Position numbers and translations under genes: made by a program. A DNA stretch of 64,000 nt, taken from positions 23,852 through 87,851 of the forward strand of contig JAIOZI010000014.1 of assembly GCA_021740785.1 (NCBI GenBank), read 5' to 3'. This stretch comes from Melioribacteraceae bacterium (GTDB lineage Bacteria > Bacteroidota > Ignavibacteria > Ignavibacteriales > Melioribacteraceae). Shown here piece by piece: positions 16,621-26,035 of the stretch. The notes below the pieces were generated by a model, which saw only the letters and a program-made list of their open reading frames with translations, was not told the DNA's origin and searched no databases. The first letter of the stretch is position 1. Each line of letters starts with the position of its first letter.

Positions 16621-18027
16621 ATGATTGTTAACCAAAGATCAATAACAACACTCAGGATTATCACGGATTTATTGCTAGTGACATTAAGCTTTTTCCTAGC
16701 TGCGTCATTTGCTCAATCTCTTGACATCCTATTTTCACGCGACATTCTTTTTGTCCTTCTCATCCTATTAAATTTCCTTTGGATCATCACCGGTATTGTA
16801 ATAAAATTATATGATGCATTCAGCAACCGTCCATTTGCTTATCATCTTATAAATTTATTCAAAATGATTATTGTCCAGGTAGTGTTTTCTATCATGTTCA
16901 TCTTTTTTATTAAAGAAGATTTATTTACCAGAAATTTTATTATCGGTTATTCACTGATTCTAGTATTCAGCGTAATAATTAAAGAAGGAGCATTAAGAAA
17001 AATAATCAGTTTGCTGCGTGAGCAGGGTCGAGGTGTTAGAGAGCTTGCCATCATCGGTGCAAATGAAATTGGATTTAGTTTTAAGGAATTAATTCTGACA
17101 AACCCAAATTATGGTTTTAAGTTTATTGGTTTCATTACGCTAAGTAACGATGAAGATTCAAATCAACCTAATTCATTGGGTAAAATAACCGAGCTTGAAA
17201 ATCTTATTAAACAAAACGGAATTCGTGATATTGTTGTAGCGCTGCCGCTTGCAGAGTATAAATTGCTCGACGAGATAATAAGAACATGCGATAAAAATGC
17301 AGTAACAACATACATAATCCCAGATTATTTCAAATTCCTTTCTGAAAAATTCAAGATTAACCTCTTCGGCAGTTTTCCAATTATCACGGTTAGAAACAAT
17401 CCGCTAGAAGAAATCCAATGGCGTTTCGTTAAACATACCTTCGATCTTCTCTTTACAGCAATAATTTTTATACTTGTCCTTTCATGGCTTCTTCCGATTA
17501 TAGCAGTAATGATTAAGATTACATCAAAAGGTCCGGTATTTTTTATTCAGGATAGGATTGGAAAGTTTAATGAAAAATTTCGCTGCTATAAATTCCGTAC
17601 GATGACAATTAATGAAAAGGCTGGCAACAAATTTATTCCCGTAACCAAAGATGACCAGAGAGTTACGAAAATCGGAAGAATATTGAGAATCACTTCACTC
17701 GATGAATTACCACAGTTTATAAATGTTTTATTGGGCGATATGTCGATAGTTGGTCCAAGACCGCACGCTATTGCTTATGATAATTCTTATGCCGATGTAG
17801 TAGATGAAATTAGACTCCGCCATAGAGTTAAGCCCGGGATAACCGGTTGGGCACAAATTCACGGTTTGCGCGGTGATGTTTTCGACTTTCAAGAAAATGT
17901 TAAACGAACACGCGAACGAATTCAACATGATATTTGGTATATTGAAAATTGGAGGTTCTGGCTCGACATTCAAATTATATTCGAAACAGTTTGGCAGATA
18001 GCAAGCGGAAGAAATAAAGGTAACTAA
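16621..18027 (+). CDS. Initiating undecaprenyl-phosphate sugar phosphotransferase (WcaJ/WbaP type)
   Basis: This enzyme moves a sugar-1-phosphate onto undecaprenyl phosphate, starting synthesis of a polysaccharide repeat unit. The 468-residue protein has four or so N-terminal membrane helices, a central Rossmann-like domain (LAIIGANEIGFSF), a re-entrant hydrophobic helix and the catalytic domain. That domain contains GPVFFIQDRIGKFN, FRCYKFRTM, LDELPQFINVLLGDMSIVGPRP and HRVKPGITGWAQIHG, all family hallmarks. It closes the seven-gene glycan locus. Its stop overlaps the convergent O-antigen ligase gene by 4 bases with no terminator between. The sugar is probably glucose or galactose by family, unproven here. 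Confidence 0.93.
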   Translation: MIVNQRSITTLRIITDLLLVTLSFFLAASFAQSLDILFSRDILFVLLILLNFLWIITGIVIKLYDAFSNRPFAYHLINLFKMIIVQVVFSIMFIFFIKEDLFTRNFIIGYSLILVFSVIIKEGALRKIISLLREQGRGVRELAIIGANEIGFSFKELILTNPNYGFKFIGFITLSNDEDSNQPNSLGKITELENLIKQNGIRDIVVALPLAEYKLLDEIIRTCDKNAVTTYIIPDYFKFLSEKFKINLFGSFPIITVRNNPLEEIQWRFVKHTFDLLFTAIIFILVLSWLLPIIAVMIKITSKGPVFFIQDRIGKFNEKFRCYKFRTMTINEKAGNKFIPVTKDDQRVTKIGRILRITSLDELPQFINVLLGDMSIVGPRPHAIAYDNSYADVVDEIRLRHRVKPGITGWAQIHGLRGDVFDFQENVKRTRERIQHDIWYIENWRFWLDIQIIFETVWQIASGRNKGN

Positions 18028-19181
18028 TCGATTGTAAGTGTTAATCTGTTTATTAATAGAATTATAAAAACGAAGATGATCGACAGTACCGGTGATGTTA
18101 TAAATCCACCCAGCATACCTGACAAAATTAAAGACAGCAGTCCTATATATATTCCGACTAATGTCCCGTCATTGTGTATTTGCTGATAATTAATTCTTAT
18201 TTCGTTAAAACCCTTCCATAAAATAAACAAAAGCAATCCTAAAAATGCTGCGAGTCCAAACAATCCGCTTTCGACATAGACTTGAATAAAAACATTATGC
18301 CATCCGCCGACCCCTTTATCTGCTAATTGATCACGAAGCATGAAAACATTATCAAAAGTTCTCGGACCGAATCCAAGCAATGGATGCGAATCATAAATCT
18401 CGGTGAATCCTTTTAGTATTATATCTCGATCCGATAGTTGAGTTGGCGCTTCAACTCTCTGCTGTATTAAAACATCATTATTTTGGAACGACATAAATGA
18501 AACTACCCCGGCAATAACTATTACTAATCCCAAATCTTTCCAACCGGAAATTCTGAAGATGAACAAAATCATTAAAGCAAAAACAGCAATTAAAATATTG
18601 GCTCTACCGAGTGCGAGAATAATTCCAATTGCAATTAACGAACAGGAAATATACCATACATATTTATTTAACCCGAACTCCCATTTTTTTCGAGCTAATA
18701 GGATGGGTAAAAATGTAATCAAGTAAGCCGAATATGTACTGTACCCGGAAGAAAATGATTCCGCACGTTCAACTACCTGCAGATTAAACCTAATTATTCC
18801 GATCAAAGCAACTGCGGCTGATGCATAAATTGCAATTGTGAGAAGTTTGTTGAGATCTTTTCTACTAAATGATTTTAAATAAAAATCAATTGCAAAAAAA
18901 CTAAGATAGAATAATGCTTCTTTATATAGATTATGAATGCTCGCCGAAGGATATTCAGAAAAGACAACACTTAAAATTCTTGCAGCAACAAATAACAAAA
19001 ATAAAATCGTAACTCTATCGAATGCCTTTATCTTTTCACTATTTTTCTCAAACAGCCACAGTAAAAATAATACAGCAAAAAATAGTTGTAAAAGAAAAAG
19101 TGATAATACAAAACTAGATACCGCTGCGGCAAATATAAAAAATACTATTTTGAAGGGATATCGACTTTGAATTACATTCAT
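18024..19181 (-). CDS. O-antigen ligase / polymerase family membrane protein
   Basis: The 385-residue protein has about 10-12 hydrophobic helices and a large periplasmic loop between the last groups. The loop has LLGFGPRTFDNVF and GGWHNVFIQVYVESGLFGL, the His-Asn pattern of the Wzy_C/O-antigen ligase domain. Such proteins join finished polysaccharide to lipid A core (WaaL) or polymerise repeat units (Wzy), and sequence alone does not separate the two. It is the last gene of the long - strand unit, 18 bases after an MsbA-like exporter. It ends against the convergent initiating transferase, so both halves of the glycan machinery meet here. Confidence 0.88.
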   Translation of the reverse strand: MNVIQSRYPFKIVFFIFAAAVSSFVLSLFLLQLFFAVLFLLWLFEKNSEKIKAFDRVTILFLLFVAARILSVVFSEYPSASIHNLYKEALFYLSFFAIDFYLKSFSRKDLNKLLTIAIYASAAVALIGIIRFNLQVVERAESFSSGYSTYSAYLITFLPILLARKKWEFGLNKYVWYISCSLIAIGIILALGRANILIAVFALMILFIFRISGWKDLGLVIVIAGVVSFMSFQNNDVLIQQRVEAPTQLSDRDIILKGFTEIYDSHPLLGFGPRTFDNVFMLRDQLADKGVGGWHNVFIQVYVESGLFGLAAFLGLLLFILWKGFNEIRINYQQIHNDGTLVGIYIGLLSLILSGMLGGFITSPVLSIIFVFIILLINRLTLTID

Positions 19182-19199
19182 ATAAGTAGAAAGTTCAAT

Positions 19200-21047
19200 T
19201 TACCGGAATTGCATTTCATAAAGCTTCTTGTACAATCCGTTCTTAATTTCAATTAATTGATCATGGTTGCCCGATTGAATTACTTTGCCCTTATCCAAAA
19301 CTAAAATTTTATCGGCATTTCTTATCGTGCTTAATCTATGTGCTATTACAATTGTTGTCCGATCGTACATTAACCTTTCAATTGCTTCTTGAACCAGCAA
19401 TTCACTTTCGTTATCCAGAGCGGATGTAGCTTCATCAAAAATCATAATTGGTGGATTTTTCAACAATGCTCTCGCGATTGATATTCTCTGTCTCTGACCA
19501 CCTGATAGTTTCGTTCCCTTTTCTCCGATTAATGTATCATAACCTTTGGAAAGCTCAATGATGAACCTATGCGCATTAGCAGCTTTAGCAGCTTCAATTA
19601 TTTTTTCATCGGGAAAATCGGATAGACCGTAAGCAATATTATTTTTCACCGATTCATTAAACAGTACCGTTTCCTGGGTTACAATTCCCATCAGTTTTCT
19701 TAAGTCATCAATTTTGAACGTTTTGATATCCACATCATCTATTAAAATTCTTCCGTCGGTCGGATCAAAAAATCTTGGGAGCAAATCTACCATAGTGGTT
19801 TTGCCGCCACCGCTGCTGCCAACAAGAGCAAAAATTTGTCCCTTTTTGATCGTAAAGTTTACGTCATGCAGAACAAGTTCATCAGAATCATCGTAATGAA
19901 AAGAAACATTATCAAATGTAATAGATTCGTTAAAATCACTGATTGATTTAGCATTTGGAATATCTACAATAGTCGGGTCCGTATCTAAAATCTGGAAAAC
20001 TCTATCGCCGGCTGCACTCGATTCTTGAATTCTATTATTCACCCCGCTTAATTCTTTAATCGGAGGCATCAATTGAAAAATTGAAAATAGAAAACCAAGA
20101 AACTCACTTGCTTTAAGAGTGCCGTCAACCAGTACAAGCTGCCCGCCGTAATAAATAATAACAACACCAACCACCACACTGAGAAATTCTGTGAGTGGAC
20201 TTGCAAGATTCCTGATCCGCACCATCTTTAACACTAATCTGAAAAAACCTTCTGTCTGCGAAGCAAACTTCTTATTCTCATACTCATGCATTCCAAATGC
20301 TTTAACAATTTTAATTCCTGTAATAGTTTCATGCAAAACCGTAGTTATATCCGCCATCTTCTCTTGCAGAATCGTACTCTGCTTTCTAAGCGTCAACCCG
20401 ACCCAGCCGATAATAAATAGCGAGAAAGGAAGAACGACAACTGAGAAGAGCGTCAACTGCCAACTGATCGAAAGAGCTATTCCGAGGAATACAATAATTG
20501 TCAAAGGTTCGCGAATCATATTTAAGAAAACTGCCGAGATACTTGCTTGCACTACATTTACATCATTAGTAATTCGGGAAATTAAATTACCGGTTTTTTC
20601 ATTTTTGAAATAGCTCATCGGTAATTTATGAAGATGTCCGTAAGCAGCATTACGAATATCTTTTATTACACCCTGCTCAACAAAAGCCAGGAAGTGTGCC
20701 TGCATATATCCGAAAACATTTTTTCCGAGGAATGCGAACAAAATTAATAAACATATTTTTAATAGAATCTCGCCAGTTGTACCGCTGAAAATAAATTCAT
20801 TAAAACTTTCTTTTATATTATCCAAGGAATCAACAAGCCATGCAGGCATTATTGACGATGCTTCATCAACCGGGGAAGACTGCACCGTCTGACCGCTTTC
20901 CTCTTGAAACAGCGTACTTAATAATGGTATCGAAAGATAAACCGATGCACCGTTTAATAAAGCAAACATAATGGTACACCCGATTGAAGCCGCTAAATGC
21001 CGCCAATACGGTTTTACATATGACAATATTCTTAGATAAGTACTCAA
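19200..21047 (-). CDS. ABC exporter, MsbA-like (lipid flippase)
   Basis: The 615-residue half-transporter fuses a six-helix membrane domain (about 1-330) to an ATPase domain. Walker A is VGSSGGGKTT, the signature LSGGQRQRISIARAL, Walker B IMIFDEATSALD, and the H-loop IVIAHRLST. Family members move lipid A-core or other lipids and drugs outward. The adjacent O-antigen ligase favours a lipopolysaccharide or glycolipid cargo here. It overlaps the preceding lipoprotein gene by 4 bases. The insert near residue 50 (after the first helix, rich in Ser, Glu and Gln) is a plausible periplasmic loop. Confidence 0.92.
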   Translation of the reverse strand: MSTYLRILSYVKPYWRHLAASIGCTIMFALLNGASVYLSIPLLSTLFQEESGQTVQSSPVDEASSIMPAWLVDSLDNIKESFNEFIFSGTTGEILLKICLLILFAFLGKNVFGYMQAHFLAFVEQGVIKDIRNAAYGHLHKLPMSYFKNEKTGNLISRITNDVNVVQASISAVFLNMIREPLTIIVFLGIALSISWQLTLFSVVVLPFSLFIIGWVGLTLRKQSTILQEKMADITTVLHETITGIKIVKAFGMHEYENKKFASQTEGFFRLVLKMVRIRNLASPLTEFLSVVVGVVIIYYGGQLVLVDGTLKASEFLGFLFSIFQLMPPIKELSGVNNRIQESSAAGDRVFQILDTDPTIVDIPNAKSISDFNESITFDNVSFHYDDSDELVLHDVNFTIKKGQIFALVGSSGGGKTTMVDLLPRFFDPTDGRILIDDVDIKTFKIDDLRKLMGIVTQETVLFNESVKNNIAYGLSDFPDEKIIEAAKAANAHRFIIELSKGYDTLIGEKGTKLSGGQRQRISIARALLKNPPIMIFDEATSALDNESELLVQEAIERLMYDRTTIVIAHRLSTIRNADKILVLDKGKVIQSGNHDQLIEIKNGLYKKLYEMQFR

Positions 21048-22309
21048 TTCAAGTTCTCCGCTGAGGGAATGTTATACAATCCACAGCCTCCTTCAATTTT
21101 AATTTCCGAGTAAACCGAATCTTTAATATAATTGTAAACAATTATCTTTGCATTTTCATTATATCCTGCATCAAATAATAATAAATCTCCGTGTATATCA
21201 AAATTAAGAATTCCATCTTTTTCAAAAATTCTAATAACTTCTCTATCGGGAACATCGACAATAACCAATCGTTTATTGAAATGCTTATTGGTATCATTTA
21301 CAATATCAATTTTCTCTGTGAATACTAAATACTTTGAATCTCTACTCCATTTTAGGTTGATTAAACTTCCTTGGGATTTGTAAAACGGTGTTTGGATTTT
21401 CTCATAATCAGCAAGCAAATAATAAAGGAGCGAATCTCCCGATTGCTTTACACCAAAATTATATGAACTGTCAGGAGCAATAAAATCAATTGATTTTACC
21501 GGGGGCGGAGGAAAACCTTGTGTTACCAATTCAAAAATTTTTTCTTCCATTCCGGTTTTGCCGCTGTCAATATCATATTTATGAATCTGTTGAACAACTG
21601 TAGAAGTTGATACTGAATCCAAAAAATTAAAATAAACTTTTAGTTCTCTTTTGTTTTCCCACAGCGTATATATTTGATTGGCTTTACCCAGTTTATCGAT
21701 TCTTCTAACGGTATTACGTAATCGATCGAACCTATAAATCCTAACATTTCTGATTAATGGAAACCCGCCTTCAATATCATACAATAGTGCAGTAACAAAA
21801 AGCATATTATTTCTATCTTCTGTAAAATTGGCGCTTATAATTTTACGTCCCCACCTGCTCCATAGAACTTCGGCTTTCTTTGTTATTAAGTTATAGTTGT
21901 ATATAGCAGGTCTATTCCTATCCTTACCGATAAAATTGAAATTCGAAAATTCATCAAATACGAGGCTGTCGTTTTTATAAATTTTATATTCTGTAATTAG
22001 TGAATCTAAAAATAAATCGAATCCTCTTTTCCCGGCTTCAAATGAATTTTCAAAATACCCTATGTATACTAAGTGTTTTTTATTTTTATTCGAGTAATTG
22101 ATTGTAACGGAATCGCCGGTAAGTCTTTTTAATCTTTGTAATTCTTTACTCGCATCATTCTCATTATCAGAAGTATATGCTAATATTTTGAAATCCTCTT
22201 TTTGATCATATTTAACAATGGTCTCCCGGGGTTTGATGATTTCTTTTTCACATGAAACCAGCACAGTGACAAAAATAATTAATGTAAAAAATCCAAATAC
22301 GCTCTTCAT
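21044..22309 (-). CDS. Lipoprotein with SPOR-like domain and beta-propeller-like repeats
   Basis: The 421-residue protein begins with a lipoprotein signal; the lipobox ends at C20 (VLVSCEKE). Residues about 40-115 (FKILAYTSDNENDASKELQRL through VYIGYFENSFEAGKRGFDL) look like a SPOR domain, the fold that binds denuded peptidoglycan glycan strands. The rest has recurring strand patterns such as INLKWSRDSKYLVFTE and ISANFTEDRNNMLFVTA, as in TolB/WD40-like propellers. It overlaps both neighbours by 4 bases, so it is tightly coupled to the M50 protease and the ABC exporter. No known family name came to mind; a cell-envelope scaffold role is inferred. Confidence 0.65.
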   Translation of the reverse strand: MKSVFGFFTLIIFVTVLVSCEKEIIKPRETIVKYDQKEDFKILAYTSDNENDASKELQRLKRLTGDSVTINYSNKNKKHLVYIGYFENSFEAGKRGFDLFLDSLITEYKIYKNDSLVFDEFSNFNFIGKDRNRPAIYNYNLITKKAEVLWSRWGRKIISANFTEDRNNMLFVTALLYDIEGGFPLIRNVRIYRFDRLRNTVRRIDKLGKANQIYTLWENKRELKVYFNFLDSVSTSTVVQQIHKYDIDSGKTGMEEKIFELVTQGFPPPPVKSIDFIAPDSSYNFGVKQSGDSLLYYLLADYEKIQTPFYKSQGSLINLKWSRDSKYLVFTEKIDIVNDTNKHFNKRLVIVDVPDREVIRIFEKDGILNFDIHGDLLLFDAGYNENAKIIVYNYIKDSVYSEIKIEGGCGLYNIPSAENLN

Positions 22310-22947
22310 AATAAATATTGATAAATAGTAAGAATTGCAAAAACCAAATTAATGAAATAATCCCAAAGCGGACTGTAAATAAACAATAGAAGTATCAATG
22401 TACCATAGAGTCCAAGGTTTAAATATTTGGCAGTAAGTCTGCCGGGGAATAGATCGAATAAAATATGAGATCCGTCTAAAGGAGGAATTGGGAGCAAATT
22501 AAATAAGAACAAGAAAACATTAAAAGTAACGCCGAACCATAATATTTTAATAAGCAAAGACATTTCCGGATTGATACTTTGAACGCCTATGAGCAGCAGC
22601 ATGAAAAGGAATGACAATATAAGATTTGATAAAGGACCGGCAACTGAAACAACTGCATCGTTAGAGAGCGGATCTTTAAAATTATTGCGATTAACAGGAA
22701 CCGGCTTTGCCCAGCCTATTAACATTGACCCGGTAGTGAACGCGAGAAACGGCATTACAACACTGCCGATTAAATCAATATGCTTGATAGGGTTAAGCGT
22801 TAACCTGCCCTGTGATTTGGCTGTATTATCACCAAATCTAAAAGCAAAATATGCATGCGAAAATTCATGAATGGCAAGCGATAAAAAAAACACCGGCAAC
22901 ATAATTGCAAATTGAATTAACTTTTCATTTACCTCTATTGATTCCAA
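22306..22947 (-). CDS. M50 (site-2-type) membrane metalloprotease
   Basis: The 213-residue protein is a short intramembrane zinc protease of the FtsH-independent site-2 family. The HExxH motif is HEFSH in the first hydrophobic segment (LSLAIHEFSHAYFAFRFGD). The third-ligand motif NLLPIPPLDGSHILF lies in a later helix. Four to six hydrophobic segments are visible; there is no PDZ domain, so this is the compact Rip/SpoIVFB-like form rather than RseP. Substrates are usually membrane-bound anti-sigma factors or signal peptides; none is indicated here. It follows the XerD-like gene by 4 bases. Confidence 0.9.
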   Translation of the reverse strand: MESIEVNEKLIQFAIMLPVFFLSLAIHEFSHAYFAFRFGDNTAKSQGRLTLNPIKHIDLIGSVVMPFLAFTTGSMLIGWAKPVPVNRNNFKDPLSNDAVVSVAGPLSNLILSFLFMLLLIGVQSINPEMSLLIKILWFGVTFNVFLFLFNLLPIPPLDGSHILFDLFPGRLTAKYLNLGLYGTLILLLFIYSPLWDYFINLVFAILTIYQYLL

Positions 22948-22951
22948 ATAA

Positions 22952-23842
22952 TTATCCTCTCGGGTGAAAATCTTTGTGCATTTGTTTCACATAATCTCTA
23001 TCGATATGTGTGTAAATTTGTGTCGTAGATATATCGGCATGACCGAGCATCTCTTGAACAGCTCTCAAATCGGCACCTCCCTCGAGTAAATGAGTCGCAA
23101 AAGAGTGCCTGAATGTATGCGGATGTACTTCCTTCTGAATTCCTGCTTGCTTTGAATACTTATCAACAATTTTCCAGACACCCATTCTTGAAAGTGCAGT
23201 ACCGCGGGTGTTAAGAAAAATCATGTTCTTGCTCTTCATTTTTATTTCGAGTTGGGGGCGACTGAATTTCAAATAATTGGTTACCCATTTAATTGCGCTC
23301 CTGCCGATTGGAACTATCCTCTGCTTCGAACCCTTTCCCAACACTCGTATTACTTCATCCTCAAAAAAAAGATCACTTATTTTAATATTAATCAGCTCAG
23401 AAACCCTTAACCCCGATGAATAAAACAACTCCAATATTGCTTTATCACGCGCGCCTAATGTTGTTGATAAATCGGGTGAATTTAGAATTTTTTCAACTTC
23501 ATGAAAACTTAAAACGGCAGGAAGCTTACGGGAAAGTCTCATTGAAGTCAATCGTTCGGTTGGATTTTTTTCTATATATTTATTTGCGGACAGGTAATTA
23601 AAAAATCCTTTTAGCGCTGATAAATACCGTGCAGAGGTTGTGCTGCTTATTCCAATTTCTCTCTGAATTGAAAAAAATGAATTTATCAATTTGGATGTAA
23701 CCTGGTTAGCGTCATTCACATTTTCCTGTTCGGCAAAAACAATAAATTTTAATAGATCATTTTGGTACGAGGTAAGCGTATTCTCAGCAAGATTCTTTTC
23801 GAACTTGAGAATTGAAACATATTCTTTCATCATATCGCGCAT
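22952..23842 (-). CDS. xerD: Tyrosine recombinase XerD-like
   Basis: Xer recombinases resolve chromosome dimers at dif. The 296-residue protein has the SAM-like N-terminal core-binding domain and the full catalytic set: R in SSGLRVSEL, K in GKGSKQRIVPIG, HTFRHSFATHLLEGG with the His-x-x-Arg, GHADISTT, and the tyrosine in TQIYTHI. Length and context are those of a housekeeping Xer protein rather than a phage integrase; no att sites or cargo genes are near. The start codon shares its last base with the stop of the upstream HD gene. XerC versus XerD is not certain. Confidence 0.9.
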   Translation of the reverse strand: MRDMMKEYVSILKFEKNLAENTLTSYQNDLLKFIVFAEQENVNDANQVTSKLINSFFSIQREIGISSTTSARYLSALKGFFNYLSANKYIEKNPTERLTSMRLSRKLPAVLSFHEVEKILNSPDLSTTLGARDKAILELFYSSGLRVSELINIKISDLFFEDEVIRVLGKGSKQRIVPIGRSAIKWVTNYLKFSRPQLEIKMKSKNMIFLNTRGTALSRMGVWKIVDKYSKQAGIQKEVHPHTFRHSFATHLLEGGADLRAVQEMLGHADISTTQIYTHIDRDYVKQMHKDFHPRG

Positions 23843-26031
23843 TAATTATCTTTATCCTCATGCTCGCTATGATTTTCCATTTGTTCTTGTTTCGGATATC
23901 TAATTCGTTTGTGATGCTGACCTATTAGTATTTTCTGGAAAGCATCTTTTATATGCCTTAAGTTACTCATTGTAACCGGGGAATCATCTAATTGTCCGTC
24001 ATCAATTCGTTGTTTGAACAGGTTGCTGATAACATTTTCAACTTTCTGCGGTTCCGGGTTTGTCATAGATCTAACAGTTGATTCACAGGCATCCGCAAGC
24101 ATAACAAGAGCAGTTTCTTTTGAATTAGGCTTTGGTCCGGGATATTTGTAATCCTCAATGCTCACATTATCCTTTCCTAACTGTTCTTTAGCTTTTTCAT
24201 AAAAATATGAAACGACCATGGTTCCGTGATGCATAGGAATAAAATCTATAATTTCCTGCGGCAAATTATTTTCTTTTGCTATTTCAATGCCGCGGTTAAC
24301 ATGATCAATGATTAACTTTGCGCTTTTATCGGGTGTTATACGTTCATGTAGATTATCATTATTAAGCTGATTCTCAACAAACGTTTCCGGCTCATTAAGC
24401 TTTCCAATATCATGATAGTACGCGCCGACTCTAGCTAAGATTGAATTGGCGCCGATAGTTTCCGCCGCACTTTCAACCATCGAACCGATAGTCATTGAGT
24501 GGGTAAAAGTTCCCGGTGCGTTTCTTGCAAGTTCTTTTAATACCGGTGTGTTAAAATCAGTTAATTCTAATAAAGTTAGATCAGTGGTTATCCCGAAAAT
24601 TTTCTCGAAAAATATGATCATGCCGTAAGTTAGAACCGGACTTATCAACGCATTCGAAGCTGCAAAAGCACCGCTGACCATCATTTGTTCGGCGCTGGCA
24701 AATCGTTCCAATCCAAATGCGAGAATGCTTGCTATGTAACCGATTAGTATAAACACAAAACTGCGGAATATTTGAGTTCTGTTCTTGATATCCCTTACAG
24801 TATATGCAGCTAAACCGCCCGCAATAATGTTTGTTACTGCAAAGACGTAATCGTTACCACGCAGCCCTCCGATGATCAATGCAATTATAACCGTGCTGTA
24901 GAAACCAACACGCGAATCGAAAATAATTGTAAAAAGCATAGCTGCCACCGGAACAAGAACCAGTAATTCGATAGGAGCATTTACACTTATTTGTTCTACT
25001 AGATAGGTAAGAGAACACACGAACAAGATTATTATCGCAATCATTAATATTTTTTTATTGTCGCGGTAAATCCTTTTTCTAAACAGGTAAATGTATATTA
25101 CGAAAAGCGTAAAAATAATTATGATATGAATGAATTTGCCCATGTTCTGAGCAAACTTTCCCCAAAAGCCTGTCTCTTCACCCTTCGAAATTCTGTATGA
25201 ATCAATCTTCTTTTTTATTTCATGAGTAATTCTATCATGCTTTGCCACAATCCGTTCGTTCTCATTTACAATACCATCATTTAACGAGATTTTATTCTCG
25301 GCATTAATCATTGCTTCTTCGGTTAATTGTTCACTGTAGGTAATATCAGGTTTTACAAATAAACCTATGAGTTCAATTACAGCATTATTCAATTCTTCGT
25401 TACTGCTGAAATTATTTCTCGTATATAAATCAATAAATTTGCTTAATGATGCGGCATCGAAATATTTAGTCTTATCGTATACCGATTCATACTTACCTTC
25501 ACGTACTGCTATTGTATCGCGCTGGATATCCGAATATGTTTGATCTATATAACCCTGTCGATAAATTCTATTTAATAGTTCCTGCGCGAAATTTTTAATA
25601 TCATTAAAATTCTTTCTGTTGTGTGTTGACAATGTGTTGTTAGATCGTCTTAGATTTAAAAATGTTTGATATGCCGAATTGGATAAATTTGTTTTAGAAT
25701 AGTTGTTTACACTTTCATTGAAAATATCCTCATTAAGAAGATTTATAAAATTTTCAGTGAATTTAGTTAACGAATCCCTCATTAATTCAGGAATCGATTC
25801 ATTCTTAACAAAAATAGGGAAAACAGATTTTTTAGCTTCCTGCAATTCTCTTTTATATAATTCAGGATCTTTTAACACAGGGAAGGTATTGGATGCAATT
25901 AAATCATCTTCAATCCATATACTGCCAACGGTTACTTCGGACTCCAGCGATTCACCTTTAGGGAACATTAATACAATCAAAATGATTGTGACCAGTAGTA
26001 TCAATATTTTTATTCGTTTGCTTTCTCTCAT
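23842..26031 (-). CDS. 7TM-HD membrane phosphodiesterase (PgpH-like)
   Basis: The 729-residue protein matches the 7TM-HD family: an N-terminal membrane anchor, a large extracytoplasmic region (about 30-300), seven transmembrane helices (about 305-490) and a cytoplasmic HD domain. The HD residues are in HSMTIGSM, YYHDIGKLNEPE, PMHHGTMVVSYFYEKA and MLADACESTVRS. PgpH of Listeria, from this family, degrades cyclic di-AMP, so a c-di-AMP phosphodiesterase role is the best family-based guess. It sits between a HAD phosphatase and xerD in a ten-gene run. No diadenylate cyclase gene was seen in the window. Confidence 0.88.
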   Translation of the reverse strand: MRESKRIKILILLVTIILIVLMFPKGESLESEVTVGSIWIEDDLIASNTFPVLKDPELYKRELQEAKKSVFPIFVKNESIPELMRDSLTKFTENFINLLNEDIFNESVNNYSKTNLSNSAYQTFLNLRRSNNTLSTHNRKNFNDIKNFAQELLNRIYRQGYIDQTYSDIQRDTIAVREGKYESVYDKTKYFDAASLSKFIDLYTRNNFSSNEELNNAVIELIGLFVKPDITYSEQLTEEAMINAENKISLNDGIVNENERIVAKHDRITHEIKKKIDSYRISKGEETGFWGKFAQNMGKFIHIIIIFTLFVIYIYLFRKRIYRDNKKILMIAIIILFVCSLTYLVEQISVNAPIELLVLVPVAAMLFTIIFDSRVGFYSTVIIALIIGGLRGNDYVFAVTNIIAGGLAAYTVRDIKNRTQIFRSFVFILIGYIASILAFGLERFASAEQMMVSGAFAASNALISPVLTYGMIIFFEKIFGITTDLTLLELTDFNTPVLKELARNAPGTFTHSMTIGSMVESAAETIGANSILARVGAYYHDIGKLNEPETFVENQLNNDNLHERITPDKSAKLIIDHVNRGIEIAKENNLPQEIIDFIPMHHGTMVVSYFYEKAKEQLGKDNVSIEDYKYPGPKPNSKETALVMLADACESTVRSMTNPEPQKVENVISNLFKQRIDDGQLDDSPVTMSNLRHIKDAFQKILIGQHHKRIRYPKQEQMENHSEHEDKDN

Positions 26032-26035
26032 AATC

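Noticed and set aside
20191..20613. + strand open frame of 140 codons
   Set aside because: Antisense to the membrane domain of the MsbA-like exporter; a hydrophobic shadow, not a gene.
22952..23842. Phage or genomic-island integrase
   Set aside because: It is embedded in a housekeeping operon with no att repeats, tRNA or mobile cargo; length and motifs fit Xer proteins.
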